Positions 52,181 to 61,276 of a stretch of 64,000 bases of DNA are shown here, piece by piece. The notes under the pieces were generated by a model, which was given only the letters and a program-made list of their open reading frames with translations, searched no databases and was not told the DNA's origin. The stretch lies in the NCBI RefSeq assembly GCF_006740045.1, contig NZ_AP019749.1:1073001-1137000 (forward strand), written 5' to 3'. The stretch's first letter is position 1, and each line of letters begins with the position of its first letter. The position numbers and the translations under genes were made by a program. This stretch comes from Comamonas terrigena NBRC 13299 (lineage in GTDB: Bacteria; Pseudomonadota; Gammaproteobacteria; Burkholderiales; Burkholderiaceae_C).

Positions 52181-52959
52181 GTGCGTCCCACGGGCAGCCG
52201 GCCCCATCGGCGCCGGCGCTGCACCTGCCGGCTCAGCAGTTCCAGGCCGATGATGAGCACGATGTAGAGCACGGTGCTGATGCCATAGACCTGGAAGGAT
52301 TGAAAGGTCTCGGCCTCTGCCTGGCGTGCGCGGTAGGACAGCTCCACCAGGCCGATCGTCATGCCCAGCGAGGTGTTCTTGGTGATGTTCATGTACTGCC
52401 CGCACAGCGGCGAGACCACATGGGCCAGCGCCTGCGGCAGCACGATATGGCGCAGCGACTGCCAGCGCGTCATGCCCAGGCTCAGGGCCGCCTGAAGCTG
52501 GCTGCGCGGCACGTTGGCTATGCCCGCGCGGATTTCCTCGCCCACATAGGCCGTGGAATACAGCACCAGGCCCACGGCGGCGGACAGGAACTCCAGCGAC
52601 GGCCAGGCCAGATGCCATCCGCCCAGGGCCAGCTCATGCGGCGTGTTCAGCCAGCCCATCCAGCCTGCAGGCAGCAGGCTGGGAACGCCGAAATACCAGA
52701 AAAACAGCTGTACCAGCAGCGGCGTGTTGCGAAACACCGAGAGGTAGACGCCGGCCGCAGTGCGCAGCGCCGGCGCTGCGGCATCACGGGCCATGGCAAA
52801 CAGCACGCCCAGCAGGGTGGACAGGGCAATCACCAGCAGCGAGGTGCCCATGGTGACCGACCAGCCGCTGAGCAGCCACTGCCAGTACTTGAGGGCCAGC
52901 ACCGCGTCCGGCCAGGGGAGAACAGGGGTCAGGCGCGCAGCCCTGGCGAAAAGCGGCAA
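52177..52959 (-). CDS. polar amino acid ABC transporter permease 1
   Basis: The 260-residue HisQ/GlnP-type permease has a conserved first-helix region (SVTMGTSLLVIALSTLLGVLFA), VFRNTPLLVQLFFWYFG and the EAA loop SQLQAALSLGMTRWQSLRHIVLPQAL that contacts the ATPase. Its 3' end overlaps the next permease by 4 bp. It follows the binding-protein gene by 12 bp. Confidence 0.93.
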   Translation of the reverse strand: MPLFARAARLTPVLPWPDAVLALKYWQWLLSGWSVTMGTSLLVIALSTLLGVLFAMARDAAAPALRTAAGVYLSVFRNTPLLVQLFFWYFGVPSLLPAGWMGWLNTPHELALGGWHLAWPSLEFLSAAVGLVLYSTAYVGEEIRAGIANVPRSQLQAALSLGMTRWQSLRHIVLPQALAHVVSPLCGQYMNITKNTSLGMTIGLVELSYRARQAEAETFQSFQVYGISTVLYIVLIIGLELLSRQVQRRRRWGRLPVGRT

Positions 52960-52971
52960 GGATGCGGTGGC

Positions 52972-53796
52972 TCAGACCTTGTCGCCGATCTTGAAAGTGC
53001 GCACCAGCGGCGTGTTGCTCTTAGGGCCGAACCAGGCGTCGTAAATCTTGCCGGCCTGGCCCTTGCCTTCCAGTTCCTTGAGCGTGGTGTTGACCCAGTC
53101 GGTCAGCGCGGTCTCTCCCTTGGGAATGCCCACACCGATGAAGTCGTTCGAGATGGTGAATGCCGGCACTTCCCACTTGGCGCGTTCCTGGGCGTCCTTG
53201 ATGGTGCCCAGCAGGCCCACCAGCTTGGGGCCATCCTGCGCCAGGGCCTGCACATTGCCGTTGCGCAAGGCGGTGAAGGCAAATGGCGTGTCGTCGAACG
53301 CGACCAGGGTGGCCTGCGGGTATTTTTCGCGCAGCACGATCTCGTTGGTCGTGCCCTTGTCCACGGCAATGCGCAGGCTGCCGAGCTGGTCGGCCGAGGC
53401 CAGTGTGCCCTTGGGGGCCAGGAACTGCGTGCCGGACGAAAAATATGGCACGCTGAAGTTCACCTGCTTGGCGCGCTCTTCGGTGATGGTGAAATTGGCC
53501 AGCACCAGATCCACCTTGCCGGACACCAGCAACGGCACGCGGTTGGCAGGATTGGTGGGCACCAACTGCAGCTTCACACCCAGGCGCTTGGCAAATTCTT
53601 CGGCGTAGTCCACGTCCAAGCCCACGATCTTGCGGGTCTTGGCGTCGACAAAGCCGAACGGGGGGTTGCCATCAAAGGCGGCCACGCGCAGCACGCCGGC
53701 CTTCTTGATGTCCTGCAGGCGGTCGGCCCAGACAGAGCCGGTTGTCAGCAGCGCGGCGCCTGCAGCGGCGGCGGTGATCCACTTCTTGAATTGCAT
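52972..53796 (-). CDS. polar amino acid ABC transporter substrate-binding protein
   Basis: The 274-residue periplasmic binding protein has a signal peptide (MQFKKWITAAAAGAALLTTGSVWA) and the family-3 pattern GVLRVAAFDGNPPFGFVDAKTRKIVGLDVDYAEEFAKRLG, VDLVLANFTITEERAKQVNFSVPYF, and a C-terminal KIYDAWFGPKSNTP. It probably binds a polar or acidic amino acid. The start is the ATG at 53796, with a consensus-like GGAAGGATG upstream. It is the first gene of the three-gene operon; the ATPase gene is missing. Confidence 0.93.
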   Translation of the reverse strand: MQFKKWITAAAAGAALLTTGSVWADRLQDIKKAGVLRVAAFDGNPPFGFVDAKTRKIVGLDVDYAEEFAKRLGVKLQLVPTNPANRVPLLVSGKVDLVLANFTITEERAKQVNFSVPYFSSGTQFLAPKGTLASADQLGSLRIAVDKGTTNEIVLREKYPQATLVAFDDTPFAFTALRNGNVQALAQDGPKLVGLLGTIKDAQERAKWEVPAFTISNDFIGVGIPKGETALTDWVNTTLKELEGKGQAGKIYDAWFGPKSNTPLVRTFKIGDKV

Positions 53797-53970
53797 AAAA
53801 CGAACATCCTTCCATGGCGGAAAAAGCGGTGCGGGCCGCACCTGGTCCAGCCATTGTGGAAATGCCGCCTGCAGGGCAGAAGAAACAAATTTCGCCTTGC
53901 TTATCTGAAAAGCTTTCTTGCCCCCGCCACGGGCATGCCATGGGGTCGTGCAGCCTCTATGCTCACGGCC

Positions 53971-54363
53971 ATGCAATGGGTATTTGAAGATTCAGAAGTC
54001 GCCGCGTGCAGCGTGAGCCCGGGCACGGCTGCGGTGCTGACCGTGCGTTTTTCCGCTGCGCGGGTGTACGCGGAGGAGGGGGGCAAGACCGGCAGCGGCG
54101 AAGGCCTGTGGCTCCCGGTGCGCTTGGTCTGCACGCTGTCCGGGCCCCTGCCGCCCGTGCAAGCGCTTTTCGGGAAGCTGGAGGGCGGGCGTGTGCTGCT
54201 GGAGGAGCAACGCCTGTCGGCCTTGCCCGTGCCCTGTGCATTGCAGCAGCCCCTGGTGCTGGAGCTGGAATTTGCCAGCGGTGCGCAGCTGCGCGTGGCC
54301 GCCCATGGGCTGGAAGTCCTGCCGGAGGCCCCGCACTGCGCCACCGGGGCGTTCCAGTGCTGA
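53971..54363 (+). CDS. hypothetical protein
   Basis: A 130-residue frame starts MQWVFEDSEVAACSVSPGTA and is rich in beta-strand-like alternation, with Gly/Leu/Val and no signal peptide or membrane helix. I do not recognise the family. It lies between the divergent ABC binding-protein gene and the convergent panC gene, ending 14 bp before panC. An in-frame ATG at 53959 would add four residues. The frame sits at the end of a very long open frame antisense to the ABC operon, so coding status is likely but not certain. Confidence 0.6.
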   Translation: MQWVFEDSEVAACSVSPGTAAVLTVRFSAARVYAEEGGKTGSGEGLWLPVRLVCTLSGPLPPVQALFGKLEGGRVLLEEQRLSALPVPCALQQPLVLELEFASGAQLRVAAHGLEVLPEAPHCATGAFQC

Positions 54364-54376
54364 GAGCTGCCGCGGT

Positions 54377-55225
54377 TCAGAACTCGAGGTTGTCGATCAG
54401 CCGGGTGCTGCCCAGCTTGGCGGCGCCCAGTGTCACCAGCGGGGCCGTGGCCAGGTCGGCGGCACTGGGAATTTGCAGGTTGCTGCGCAGGCGCACCGTC
54501 AGGTAGTCGGGCTCCCAGCCCAGGGCCTGCAGCTGGCCGATGGCCTGGGTTTCCAGGTCGGCCAGTGGAATGCGGCCCGTGCGGGACGCCTGCGCCAGGG
54601 TCTTCAGTGCCTGGGACAGGGCCATGGCCTGCTGCAGCTGTTCGGCATTCAGGTAGCCGTTGCGGGAACTGAGTGCCAGGCCGCTGTCGGCTCGGGCGGT
54701 ATCGCCTGCGATGATGGTGATGGGCAGGGCAAACTGCTGGACCATGCGCTGGATCACCATCAGCTGCTGGTAGTCCTTCTTGCCGAAGATGGCCGCGCCG
54801 CCGCCGGTGGTGGCGAATACGGCGGAAAACAGCTTCATCACCACGGTGCACACGCCGGTAAAGAAACCGGGGCGGAAATGCCCTTCCAGCATGTCGGCCA
54901 GCGTGGGGTCGGGCTGCACCTTGAAAGTCTGGGCTTCGGGGTAGAGATCGGCTTCGCGCGGCGCAAACAGCAGGTCGCAGTGGGCGGCCTGCAGCTTGCT
55001 GCAGTCCGAATCCCAGGTGCGCGGGTAGCTGTCGAAATCTTCATGCGGCAGAAACTGCAGGCGGTTGACGAAGATGCTGGCCACGGTCACATCGCCATGC
55101 TGGCGTGCGGTGCGCACCAGGGACAGATGGCCCTCGTGCAGATTGCCCATGGTGGGAACGAAAGCGGGGCGGCCGCGGCCCGCCAGGGCGGAGCGCAGGT
55201 CGGCGATGGTATGGACGATGTGCAT
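54377..55225 (-). CDS. panC: pantothenate synthetase
   Basis: The 282-residue ligase has the HIGH-type motif in VPTMGNLHEGHLSLVRTARQ, VASIFVNRLQF, FGKKDYQQLMVIQRMV and the KMSKS-like region ALSSRNGYLNAEQ. It joins pantoate and beta-alanine with ATP to give pantothenate. It follows panB by 39 bp on the same strand. The start is the ATG at 55225 (MHIVHTIADLR). Confidence 0.96.
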   Translation of the reverse strand: MHIVHTIADLRSALAGRGRPAFVPTMGNLHEGHLSLVRTARQHGDVTVASIFVNRLQFLPHEDFDSYPRTWDSDCSKLQAAHCDLLFAPREADLYPEAQTFKVQPDPTLADMLEGHFRPGFFTGVCTVVMKLFSAVFATTGGGAAIFGKKDYQQLMVIQRMVQQFALPITIIAGDTARADSGLALSSRNGYLNAEQLQQAMALSQALKTLAQASRTGRIPLADLETQAIGQLQALGWEPDYLTVRLRSNLQIPSAADLATAPLVTLGAAKLGSTRLIDNLEF

Positions 55226-55264
55226 GGTGTCGGAAAACGGGACGGAAACGGGAGAAGCCAGGGC

Positions 55265-56140
55265 TTACCAGGCGTGCAGCTGGTTGTCGGGAAAGCTGCC
55301 ATCCTTGACTGCCTGGACATAGGCCGCCATGGCGCCCTTGACGTTGCCGGCCTCCTGCATGAAGTTGCGCACGAATTTGGGCATCTTGCCCAGGTTGACG
55401 CCCAGCATGTCGTGCAGCACCAGCACCTGTCCGGCCGTGCCATTGCCAGCGCCTATGCCGATGGTGTGGCAGTGGGTCAACGCCTGCGTCAGCTCTGCGG
55501 CCAGGGCAGCGGGCACCATCTCCAGCACCAGCATGGCGGCGCCGGCATCCTGCAGCTCGCGGGCCTGACGGCGCAGCGTGGCAGCGGCCACATCGTCCTT
55601 GCCCTGCACGCGGTAGCCACCCAGGGCGTGGACGGTCTGGGGCGTCAGCCCCAGGTGGGCACAGACGGGAATGCCGCGCTCCACCAGAAACTGCACCGTG
55701 GGTGCGGTCCAGCCACCACCTTCGAGCTTGACCATGTGGGCGCCGGCCTGCATGAGGGCGCTGGCGCTGCGCAGCGCCTGTTCACGCGATTCCTGGTAGC
55801 TGCCATAGGGCAGGTCGGCAACCAGCCAGGCCGTGGCCTGGGCGCGGTGCAGACCGCGCGCCACGCTGGCCGTGTGGTAGCACATATCGTCCAGGCTGAC
55901 GCCCACGGTGCTGTGCAGGCCCTGGCAGACCATGCCCAGGGAGTCGCCCACCAGAATGCACTCCACACCGGCGGCATCGGCCACAGCGGCGAAGGTGGCG
56001 TCATAGGCGGTGAGCATGGTGATCTTTTCGCCGGCCGCACGCATCTGCGCCAGGCGCGGCAGGCTGACGGGGCGCCGCTGGGGCAGTGGGGATGCGGGCG
56101 GAATGGTGCCGTAGGGCGTGCCGTTGGTACTTGCGGACAT
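55265..56140 (-). CDS. panB: 3-methyl-2-oxobutanoate hydroxymethyltransferase
   Basis: The 291-residue TIM-barrel enzyme has [33 protein letters not shown], the HMVKLEGG Lys/Glu motif, [13 protein letters not shown] and the ending PKFVRNF. It makes ketopantoate from 2-oxoisovalerate and methylene-tetrahydrofolate, the first step of pantothenate synthesis. The N terminus has a short extra Ser/Pro-rich stretch. It is divergent from a Crp/Fnr regulator with about 207 bp between starts. Confidence 0.96.
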   Translation of the reverse strand: MSASTNGTPYGTIPPASPLPQRRPVSLPRLAQMRAAGEKITMLTAYDATFAAVADAAGVECILVGDSLGMVCQGLHSTVGVSLDDMCYHTASVARGLHRAQATAWLVADLPYGSYQESREQALRSASALMQAGAHMVKLEGGGWTAPTVQFLVERGIPVCAHLGLTPQTVHALGGYRVQGKDDVAAATLRRQARELQDAGAAMLVLEMVPAALAAELTQALTHCHTIGIGAGNGTAGQVLVLHDMLGVNLGKMPKFVRNFMQEAGNVKGAMAAYVQAVKDGSFPDNQLHAW

Positions 56141-56347
56141 GTTGTCTCCCAGAGGTGTTTTTTGCGTTGGGCCAGTGCTGCAATCTGGCGCGAGTCTAGG
56201 GGATGCTGCAATGCAACGGTAGCCAGTTCACCAGCGCGCCGGCGGGGTTTGTGCGGCAGCGGGCGCTGCAGGGCACCAAGGGCTGGGCGAGAGCCCGGAA
56301 AACGCCGAGGTTTCTGCCTGCAGCGGATCGGTGGCGGCCACGGCACA

Positions 56348-57139
56348 ATGGCCGCCATGGCCTCCCTTTCCGTTTCTTCGCCACCGCTGCTGCGTTCTGA
56401 CGATGCAGGGGCAGCGCCTGCGCCGGCACCGGTTCCGGCGTCCTGGCAGGCCTTGCAGACCATGCCTTTGCTGGCCCATTTGGGGGAGGCGGATCTGCAG
56501 TCCCTGGCCACACGCTTCCGCTGGCGTCTGCTGGAGCCGGGGCAGCCGCTGCCGGATGCGTTCGACGAAGGGCGGTTGAACCTGATCGTGCACGGCCGGC
56601 TGTGGGTGCGCTACTACGGCAGCCAGGGGCGCGAGATGATCGTGGGGGACCTGATGCCAGGCCAATGGTGCGGCAACCACTGGCTGGGGGAATGCTCCCA
56701 GCCGCCCAGCGTGCCGCTGGTGGTGGAGGCGGCCGATGCCAGCCTGATTGCCACGCTGGAAGGGCATGAGGTCAAGGCCCTGTTTGACCGCGACCCGGCG
56801 GTGATGGAAGGCATGCTGTCGGCCCTGCTGCAAGGCATGAACCGCCTGGTCTGGTCGCTGGTGGCCCGGCTGGTGGAAATGGGCACGCTCAGCGTGGGCG
56901 GGCGTCTGCATGCGCGCTTGCTGATGCTGGCGGAGCGCGCCGGGGTGCAGAACAACCAGGCCCTGCTGCAGCCGGCACCCACCCAGGTCAGCCTGGCGGC
57001 CTTGCTGGGCAGCAGCCGCGAAGAAGTGGCGCGCGAGATGTCGCGCCTGACCCGCCTGGGTCTGCTGCAGCGCGAAGGCCGCGGCCTGCGCCTGACCAAT
57101 GTGGATGGTCTGCGCGTGCTGCTCGAAGACATGCGCTGA
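56348..57139 (+). CDS. Crp/Fnr-family transcriptional regulator
   Basis: The 263-residue protein has an N-terminal cyclic-nucleotide-binding-like fold (about residues 40-160), a dimerisation helix, and a C-terminal Crp-type winged helix with recognition region VSLAALLGSSREEVAREMSRLTRLGLL. It lacks the N-terminal Cys cluster of FNR and has no clear cAMP-binding RExxxRT motif, so its ligand is unknown. The start may be the ATG at 56348 or 56357. It is divergent from panB. Confidence 0.88.
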   Translation: MAAMASLSVSSPPLLRSDDAGAAPAPAPVPASWQALQTMPLLAHLGEADLQSLATRFRWRLLEPGQPLPDAFDEGRLNLIVHGRLWVRYYGSQGREMIVGDLMPGQWCGNHWLGECSQPPSVPLVVEAADASLIATLEGHEVKALFDRDPAVMEGMLSALLQGMNRLVWSLVARLVEMGTLSVGGRLHARLLMLAERAGVQNNQALLQPAPTQVSLAALLGSSREEVAREMSRLTRLGLLQREGRGLRLTNVDGLRVLLEDMR

Positions 57140-57290
57140 GCCGCCCGGGGTCTTTTTCGGCTTTTTGCTGCACTGCGTGAGAAAACGCACAGACGGTACC
57201 CCGCTCCCGCCCCGACACTGCTTTCCAGGCTGTGCTGCCACTGTCAGCAGCCCGGCAACTTCTGTGAATGTGTCTGGAAAGGACAATGCC

Positions 57291-57602
57291 ATGCGCAAGC
57301 AATGGATGGCCGCTGCTGCGGCTGTGATGACCCTGGTGGGCGCTGCCCACGCCCAATCGACCGTGTCGGCCGATGCCGAAACCCTGCAAAAAGCCCATGT
57401 GCAGGCGGATCTGGAACTGTGGCACAAGGCTGGCATGAGCTTCATGCCGTCGCCGGCGCAGTTTCCGGAAGTGAAGTCCAGTCCCGAATACCGCCGGTAC
57501 GAGCAGTTGCGCAACGGTCCTGCATTCCAGGAGACCGTCGCCAAGTACATGGGTGCCGTGCAGACCACGGCCCGCCAAGGCCAGGCCACAGCCCAGCCCT
57601 GA
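57291..57602 (+). CDS. small exported protein of unknown function
   Basis: The 103-residue protein has a clear signal peptide (MRKQWMAAAAAVMTLVGAAHA) and a mature part with ADAETLQKAHVQADLELWHKAG and SSPEYRRYEQL. The layout recalls the small DUF4148-like exported proteins of Burkholderiales, but the match is too loose to claim. GGAAAGGACA precedes the ATG at 57291. A terminator lies about 130 bp downstream. Confidence 0.78.
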   Translation: MRKQWMAAAAAVMTLVGAAHAQSTVSADAETLQKAHVQADLELWHKAGMSFMPSPAQFPEVKSSPEYRRYEQLRNGPAFQETVAKYMGAVQTTARQGQATAQP

Positions 57603-58018
57603 GAAAGTGACCAGGGTGTGAACCCACACCTTGGCCCTGGAGGCATGCAAGGCCACCAGCGGATCTGCGCAATGTGAACCGGGCTGTGTGCGCTGCTCTG
57701 GATCACGCGGATGACGCGGTGATTTGCATGGATTGCGCTGCCATCGGCAGCGCTTTTTTTTGGGGCGGCGCCAACGTGGATGTGCCTGGCCGGGTCGCCG
57801 TGGCGCATGCCGGTGCGGGGGAGGTGTCTCTCAGTCGTGCCAACGTCGGCAGCAGAAAGCCGCGCCCCCTGGGCCTTGGCCTGGTACCGGGTCTGGTCGG
57901 CAGACCCTGCAGGGGGGCGACAGAGCGCATGCCAGGGAGTGCTGCATGCATCTACCCAGGATTGCGGGCTGCCCAGCCTCAAGATGCCTCCTCCCCCTGC
58001 ATGTTGTGCAGGAGCTGC
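57603..58018. other. 416-bp intergenic region
   Basis: It contains a hairpin near 57612-57640 (GGTGTG/CACACC), the strong terminator at 57735-57761 and then about 250 bp in which I see no gene on either strand. Confidence 0.5.
57735..57761 (+). terminator. rho-independent terminator
   Basis: GCGCTGCC and GGCAGCGC form an 8-bp stem with a 3-base loop, followed by eight T residues. It can end the transcript of the small exported protein gene. Confidence 0.88.
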
Positions 58019-58690
58019 TTAGGGTGTCAGCTGCGCGCGGTAGTGGTCTTGTATGGCGGCCATGGCCTGCAGCAGACCGTCCAGCGTGGGATTGGCGGGC
58101 TCGAGCTGGCGCAGTGCCGCCCAGCTGGCTTCCAGCGTGGACAGCTGACCTGGCTTGTGCGCCTTGCGGATGGCGTAGCGGCTGGCCGGCAGCTCCCGCA
58201 GCGGAAGGCGGGGCAGTTGTTGCAATGCCGGGTTGCGGTACAGCATCTTGCGGCTTTTGCGCCAGGTGCCGTCCAGCACCACCAGGCGCAGCACGGCGCC
58301 TGCAGGCAATGCGGCCAGATCGGCCATGTCCCAGGGCGGCGGCTCCAGCAGCGGCAGTGCCGGATCGGGCGGGGAGGGCGGGTAGAGCAACAGTGTCAGC
58401 GCCGGGGCGGGCTCTGCCTGTCTGTCGCCCGCCGCAGGCCATGCGTTCTGCAGCAGGGCCTGCAGACTGTCTGTAGGCCAGCATTCGCCTTGTGCCATGC
58501 GGCTGTGCGGCAGGCACAGGTGCAGCAGCCGCGCCGTGCCTTTGGGGTGCTGCACTTCCAGAGGGTGTTGCAGCAGCAGCACCTGGGTGGCGTGCGCCAC
58601 CGTCTGCACGCATGCGCAGATGCAGGCGCTGGCAGGGCGCAGGCAGTCAGGGCACTGCGCACGGCGGGTGGAAGGGGGCGCGGTATTCAC
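58019..58690 (-). CDS. DTW-domain tRNA-uridine aminocarboxypropyltransferase
   Basis: The 223-residue protein has an N-terminal zinc-type Cys cluster (CPDCLRPASACICAC) and the DTW signature VVLDGTWRKSRKML, here D-G-T-W, with the RYAIRKAHKPGQLSTLEA segment after it. The family (TapT/TuaA) adds the 3-amino-3-carboxypropyl group of SAM to a tRNA uridine. The start is uncertain: a GTG at 58690 (VNTAPPSTRR) fits the family length, while an ATG at 58816 would add an unlikely 42-residue Arg/Pro-rich extension. Confidence 0.85.
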   Translation of the reverse strand: MNTAPPSTRRAQCPDCLRPASACICACVQTVAHATQVLLLQHPLEVQHPKGTARLLHLCLPHSRMAQGECWPTDSLQALLQNAWPAAGDRQAEPAPALTLLLYPPSPPDPALPLLEPPPWDMADLAALPAGAVLRLVVLDGTWRKSRKMLYRNPALQQLPRLPLRELPASRYAIRKAHKPGQLSTLEASWAALRQLEPANPTLDGLLQAMAAIQDHYRAQLTP

Positions 58691-58865
58691 GGAACGTGGC
58701 GGGTACCAAGGGGAATGCGGCCGCAGCGGATGCCTGCGCAGCTGCCTGGCTGCAGGTGGGCGCAGTGACAGCGCGGCACGCAGCCTGCATGGTGCATGCT
58801 TCTGCGCGCCGTGCACCGGTCGGGTGGTCGGCCGACCCGCCCGGGTGCGCGGGCTGCCTGGGGGA

Positions 58866-59225
58866 TTACAGGCGGTCCTTGTAGTAGCTGGCCTTGTCCA
58901 TGTCGGCGATCTCGGCGCTCAGCTGGACCATCACGCCAGCAGGCTGGGGGACTTCGGCGCGCAGCACGGCAGCGATGGCGTCGGACAGTTCCTTCTTCAC
59001 CTCGGGTGTGCGGCCCGCCAGCAGGCGCAGTTGCACGTGCACAAAGCCGCGTTGCGCAGGGTTGGTGCCGATGCGGAATTGCTGCAATGCGGCAATGCGA
59101 GCCTTGACGTCGGCTTCATCGGCGACGGTGGCGTGGCCGCAGACCACGGCATTGAGCTTTTCCAGCAGGCCTTGTTCGTTCAGGCCGGTCAGGTTGTTGC
59201 TGTATTCCACGTACAGGTGGGGCAT
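58866..59225 (-). CDS. 5-carboxymethyl-2-hydroxymuconate isomerase-like tautomerase
   Basis: The 119-residue protein starts MPHLYVEYSNNLTG, with the catalytic Pro exposed after Met removal, and matches the CHMI branch of the tautomerase superfamily. CHMI acts in homoprotocatechuate degradation, but no other gene of that pathway is in the window, so the true substrate is unsure. It lies between the DTW gene and bioF on the same strand; an intrinsic terminator at 59260 separates it from bioF. Confidence 0.87.
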   Translation of the reverse strand: MPHLYVEYSNNLTGLNEQGLLEKLNAVVCGHATVADEADVKARIAALQQFRIGTNPAQRGFVHVQLRLLAGRTPEVKKELSDAIAAVLRAEVPQPAGVMVQLSAEIADMDKASYYKDRL

Positions 59226-59259
59226 GGTGTCTCCTCGGGCGGTGTGATGGGAAAAGGCG

Positions 59260-59284
59260 GCAGACCGGGCATGACCCGGTCTGC
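59260..59284 (-). terminator. hairpin terminator downstream of bioF
   Basis: GCAGACCGGG and CCCGGTCTGC form a perfect 10-bp stem with a 5-base loop. On the minus strand a TTTT run follows a few bases later. It probably ends the bioBADF transcript. Confidence 0.7.
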
Positions 59285-59366
59285 AACACTGCCGATTGTC
59301 AGGCCAAGAGCGGCCGCCACCGGGATGCCGGGGCTGAAAGCCGTTCACAGCCGGGTGCAAATCGGC

Positions 59367-60602
59367 TCACGCCAGGGCGGGTTCTGCGGTGGGCGCCAGC
59401 GCTGTCAGGGCGGTGAGCAGCAGCTGCACATCGGCTTCGGTGTGTGCGGCCGACAAGGCAATGCGCAGCCGTGCCGTGCCCGCGGGCACGGTGGGCGGGC
59501 GGATGGCCGGGACCCACAGACCGCGCTGGCGCAGGCCGTCCATCAGCGCCAGGGCGGCGGTATTGCTGCCCACCACCAGCGCCTGGATGGCGGTGTCCGA
59601 CGGCAGCAGCCGCCAGCCGGTGTGTGCCAGCAGGGGCTGCAGCCCCTGGCGCAGCTGGGCAATGCGGGCCTGCAACTGGGTGCGCAGGCTGGTCTCGTGT
59701 TCCATCAACCGCAGGCTGGCCTGCAGCGCCCGCGCCAGCAAGGCGGGCGCGGCGGTGGCGAAGGTGTAGCTGCGTGTCTTCTGCAGCAGCCATTCCACCA
59801 GGACCTCACTGCCGGCCACAAAAGCCCCGGAGACCCCGGCCGCCTTGCTCAGCGTGGCCATGTACAGCACCCGGGGGGAGGCAGCGGCCCCCGTCAGCCC
59901 GGCGGCGGCCAGGCTGCCGCGCCCTTGCGGGCCCAGCACGCCCAGGCCATGGGCATCGTCCAGCATCAAGAGGGCATCGTGGCGTTCGCACAAGGCCAGC
60001 AGGCCGGGAATGTCGGCCACATTGCCGTCCATGCTGAACACGGCGTCGCTGACCACCAGCTTGCGCCGGCTGGTGCTGCCGGCCAGCAGCGCATCCAGCG
60101 CAGCGAGGTTGCCATGCGGATAGCGGTGGATGCTGGCGCGTGACAGCCGGCAGCCGTCGATCAAGCTGGCGTGGTTCAGGGCGTCCGAGAAGATGGCATC
60201 GCCCGCACCCACCAGCGCCGGGATCACGCTGGCATTGGTGGCAAAGCCGGCATAGAAGTACAGCGCACGCGGCAGCTGCACAAACTGCGCCAGATCGGCT
60301 TCCAGTGCGGCATTGGCCGTGCTGTGGCCGTTGACCATGGGCGAGCCGCCGGAGCCCACGCCAAAGTCCCAGGCGCCGGTGCAGGCTGCCTCGGCCAGGG
60401 CCGGGTGGCCGGCCAGGCCCAGGTAGTCGTTGCTGCAGAACTGCAGCAGGGGCTGGCCGTCCACGCGGATGTGCGCCCCCTGCAGCGGCGACACGGCACG
60501 GCGCGTGCGCAGCAGGTGCTGGGCGTCCAGCGCGGCCAGTTGCAGGGGGAGTTCGTCCAGCCAGGAACCGGTGGATGGTGCGGTGGTGGGGGTCATTGCC
60601 AT
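59367..60602 (-). CDS. bioF: 8-amino-7-oxononanoate synthase
   Basis: The 411-residue PLP enzyme has SNDYLGLAGHPAL, GVGSGGSPMVNGHST, the LMLDDAHGLGVLGPQGRG motif and the PLP-lysine ATLSKAAGVSG. It condenses pimeloyl-ACP with alanine to form KAPA, the first dedicated biotin-ring step. Two ATGs are possible: 60602 (MAMTPTT) and 60596, where ATGA overlaps the bioD stop. It is the last gene of bioBADF. Confidence 0.96.
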   Translation of the reverse strand: MAMTPTTAPSTGSWLDELPLQLAALDAQHLLRTRRAVSPLQGAHIRVDGQPLLQFCSNDYLGLAGHPALAEAACTGAWDFGVGSGGSPMVNGHSTANAALEADLAQFVQLPRALYFYAGFATNASVIPALVGAGDAIFSDALNHASLIDGCRLSRASIHRYPHGNLAALDALLAGSTSRRKLVVSDAVFSMDGNVADIPGLLALCERHDALLMLDDAHGLGVLGPQGRGSLAAAGLTGAAASPRVLYMATLSKAAGVSGAFVAGSEVLVEWLLQKTRSYTFATAAPALLARALQASLRLMEHETSLRTQLQARIAQLRQGLQPLLAHTGWRLLPSDTAIQALVVGSNTAALALMDGLRQRGLWVPAIRPPTVPAGTARLRIALSAAHTEADVQLLLTALTALAPTAEPALA

Positions 60603-61276
60603 TCCTGCGGGAGTTGTACGGATGCGGTGCGAGGATCGGGCCGGACCTGGTGGGGCAGGTCGGCCAGCAGCGGCGCACCCAGGCTGCCCAGTGCACGGCG
60701 CAGCGTGGCCAGGTTGTCTTCTGGGGCGAGCATGTGGGGGTCCATGCGGCTGCAGATCCAGCCGGCCAGCGGCAGGCCGCTGGCCCGGATGGCGTCGGCC
60801 GTCAGCAGCGCATGGTTCAGGCAGCCCAGGCGCAGGCCGACGACCAGCACCACGGGCAGCTGCAGCGCCACGGCCAGATCGGCAATCGACAGGCTGTCCG
60901 ACAGTGGCACGCGCCAGCCGCCGGCTCCCTCCACCACCACGGCGTCGGACTGGGCGGCCAGCTGGTGGTAGGCGGACAGGATGGGGGGCAGCGTCACCTC
61001 CACCCCGGCGCGCTGGGCGGCGATATGGGGCGACAGCGGATCGGCCAACAGCACCGGGTTGTCCCAGGCAGCGGGCACTGCCAGCGTGGAGGCGGCGCGC
61101 AGGGCCAGCGTGTCTTCATTGGCCCAGCCGCCATGGCCGTCGGGCTCGGCCCCCGCGGCCACGGCCTTCATGCCGACCACGCGGGCGTGGTGGCGGCCCA
61201 GGGCGTGCAAGAGCGCGCAGCTGGCGAGGGTCTTGCCGACGCCGGTGTCGGTTCCGGTCACAAAGCAGCCGATCAT
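60593..61276 (-). CDS. bioD: dethiobiotin synthetase
   Basis: The 227-residue P-loop enzyme starts MIGCFVTGTDTGVGKTLAS, with the Walker A motif GTDTGVGKT, and has VVVEGAGGWRVPLSDSLSIADLA, the second conserved loop. It forms the ureido ring of dethiobiotin from DAPA, CO2 and ATP. It overlaps bioA by 4 bp and bioF by 3-10 bp, so the three are translationally coupled. Confidence 0.95.
   Translation of the reverse strand: MIGCFVTGTDTGVGKTLASCALLHALGRHHARVVGMKAVAAGAEPDGHGGWANEDTLALRAASTLAVPAAWDNPVLLADPLSPHIAAQRAGVEVTLPPILSAYHQLAAQSDAVVVEGAGGWRVPLSDSLSIADLAVALQLPVVLVVGLRLGCLNHALLTADAIRASGLPLAGWICSRMDPHMLAPEDNLATLRRALGSLGAPLLADLPHQVRPDPRTASVQLPQEWQ

Noticed and set aside
51733..54363. 876-codon plus-strand frame antisense to the ABC operon
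   Set aside because: The ABC genes on the minus strand have clear family motifs. Only the tail from 53971 could be a separate gene.
54191..57139. 982-codon plus-strand frame across panC, panB and the Crp/Fnr gene
   Set aside because: Only the last 263 codons (from 56348) are a real gene; the rest is antisense to panC and panB, a GC-rich shadow frame.
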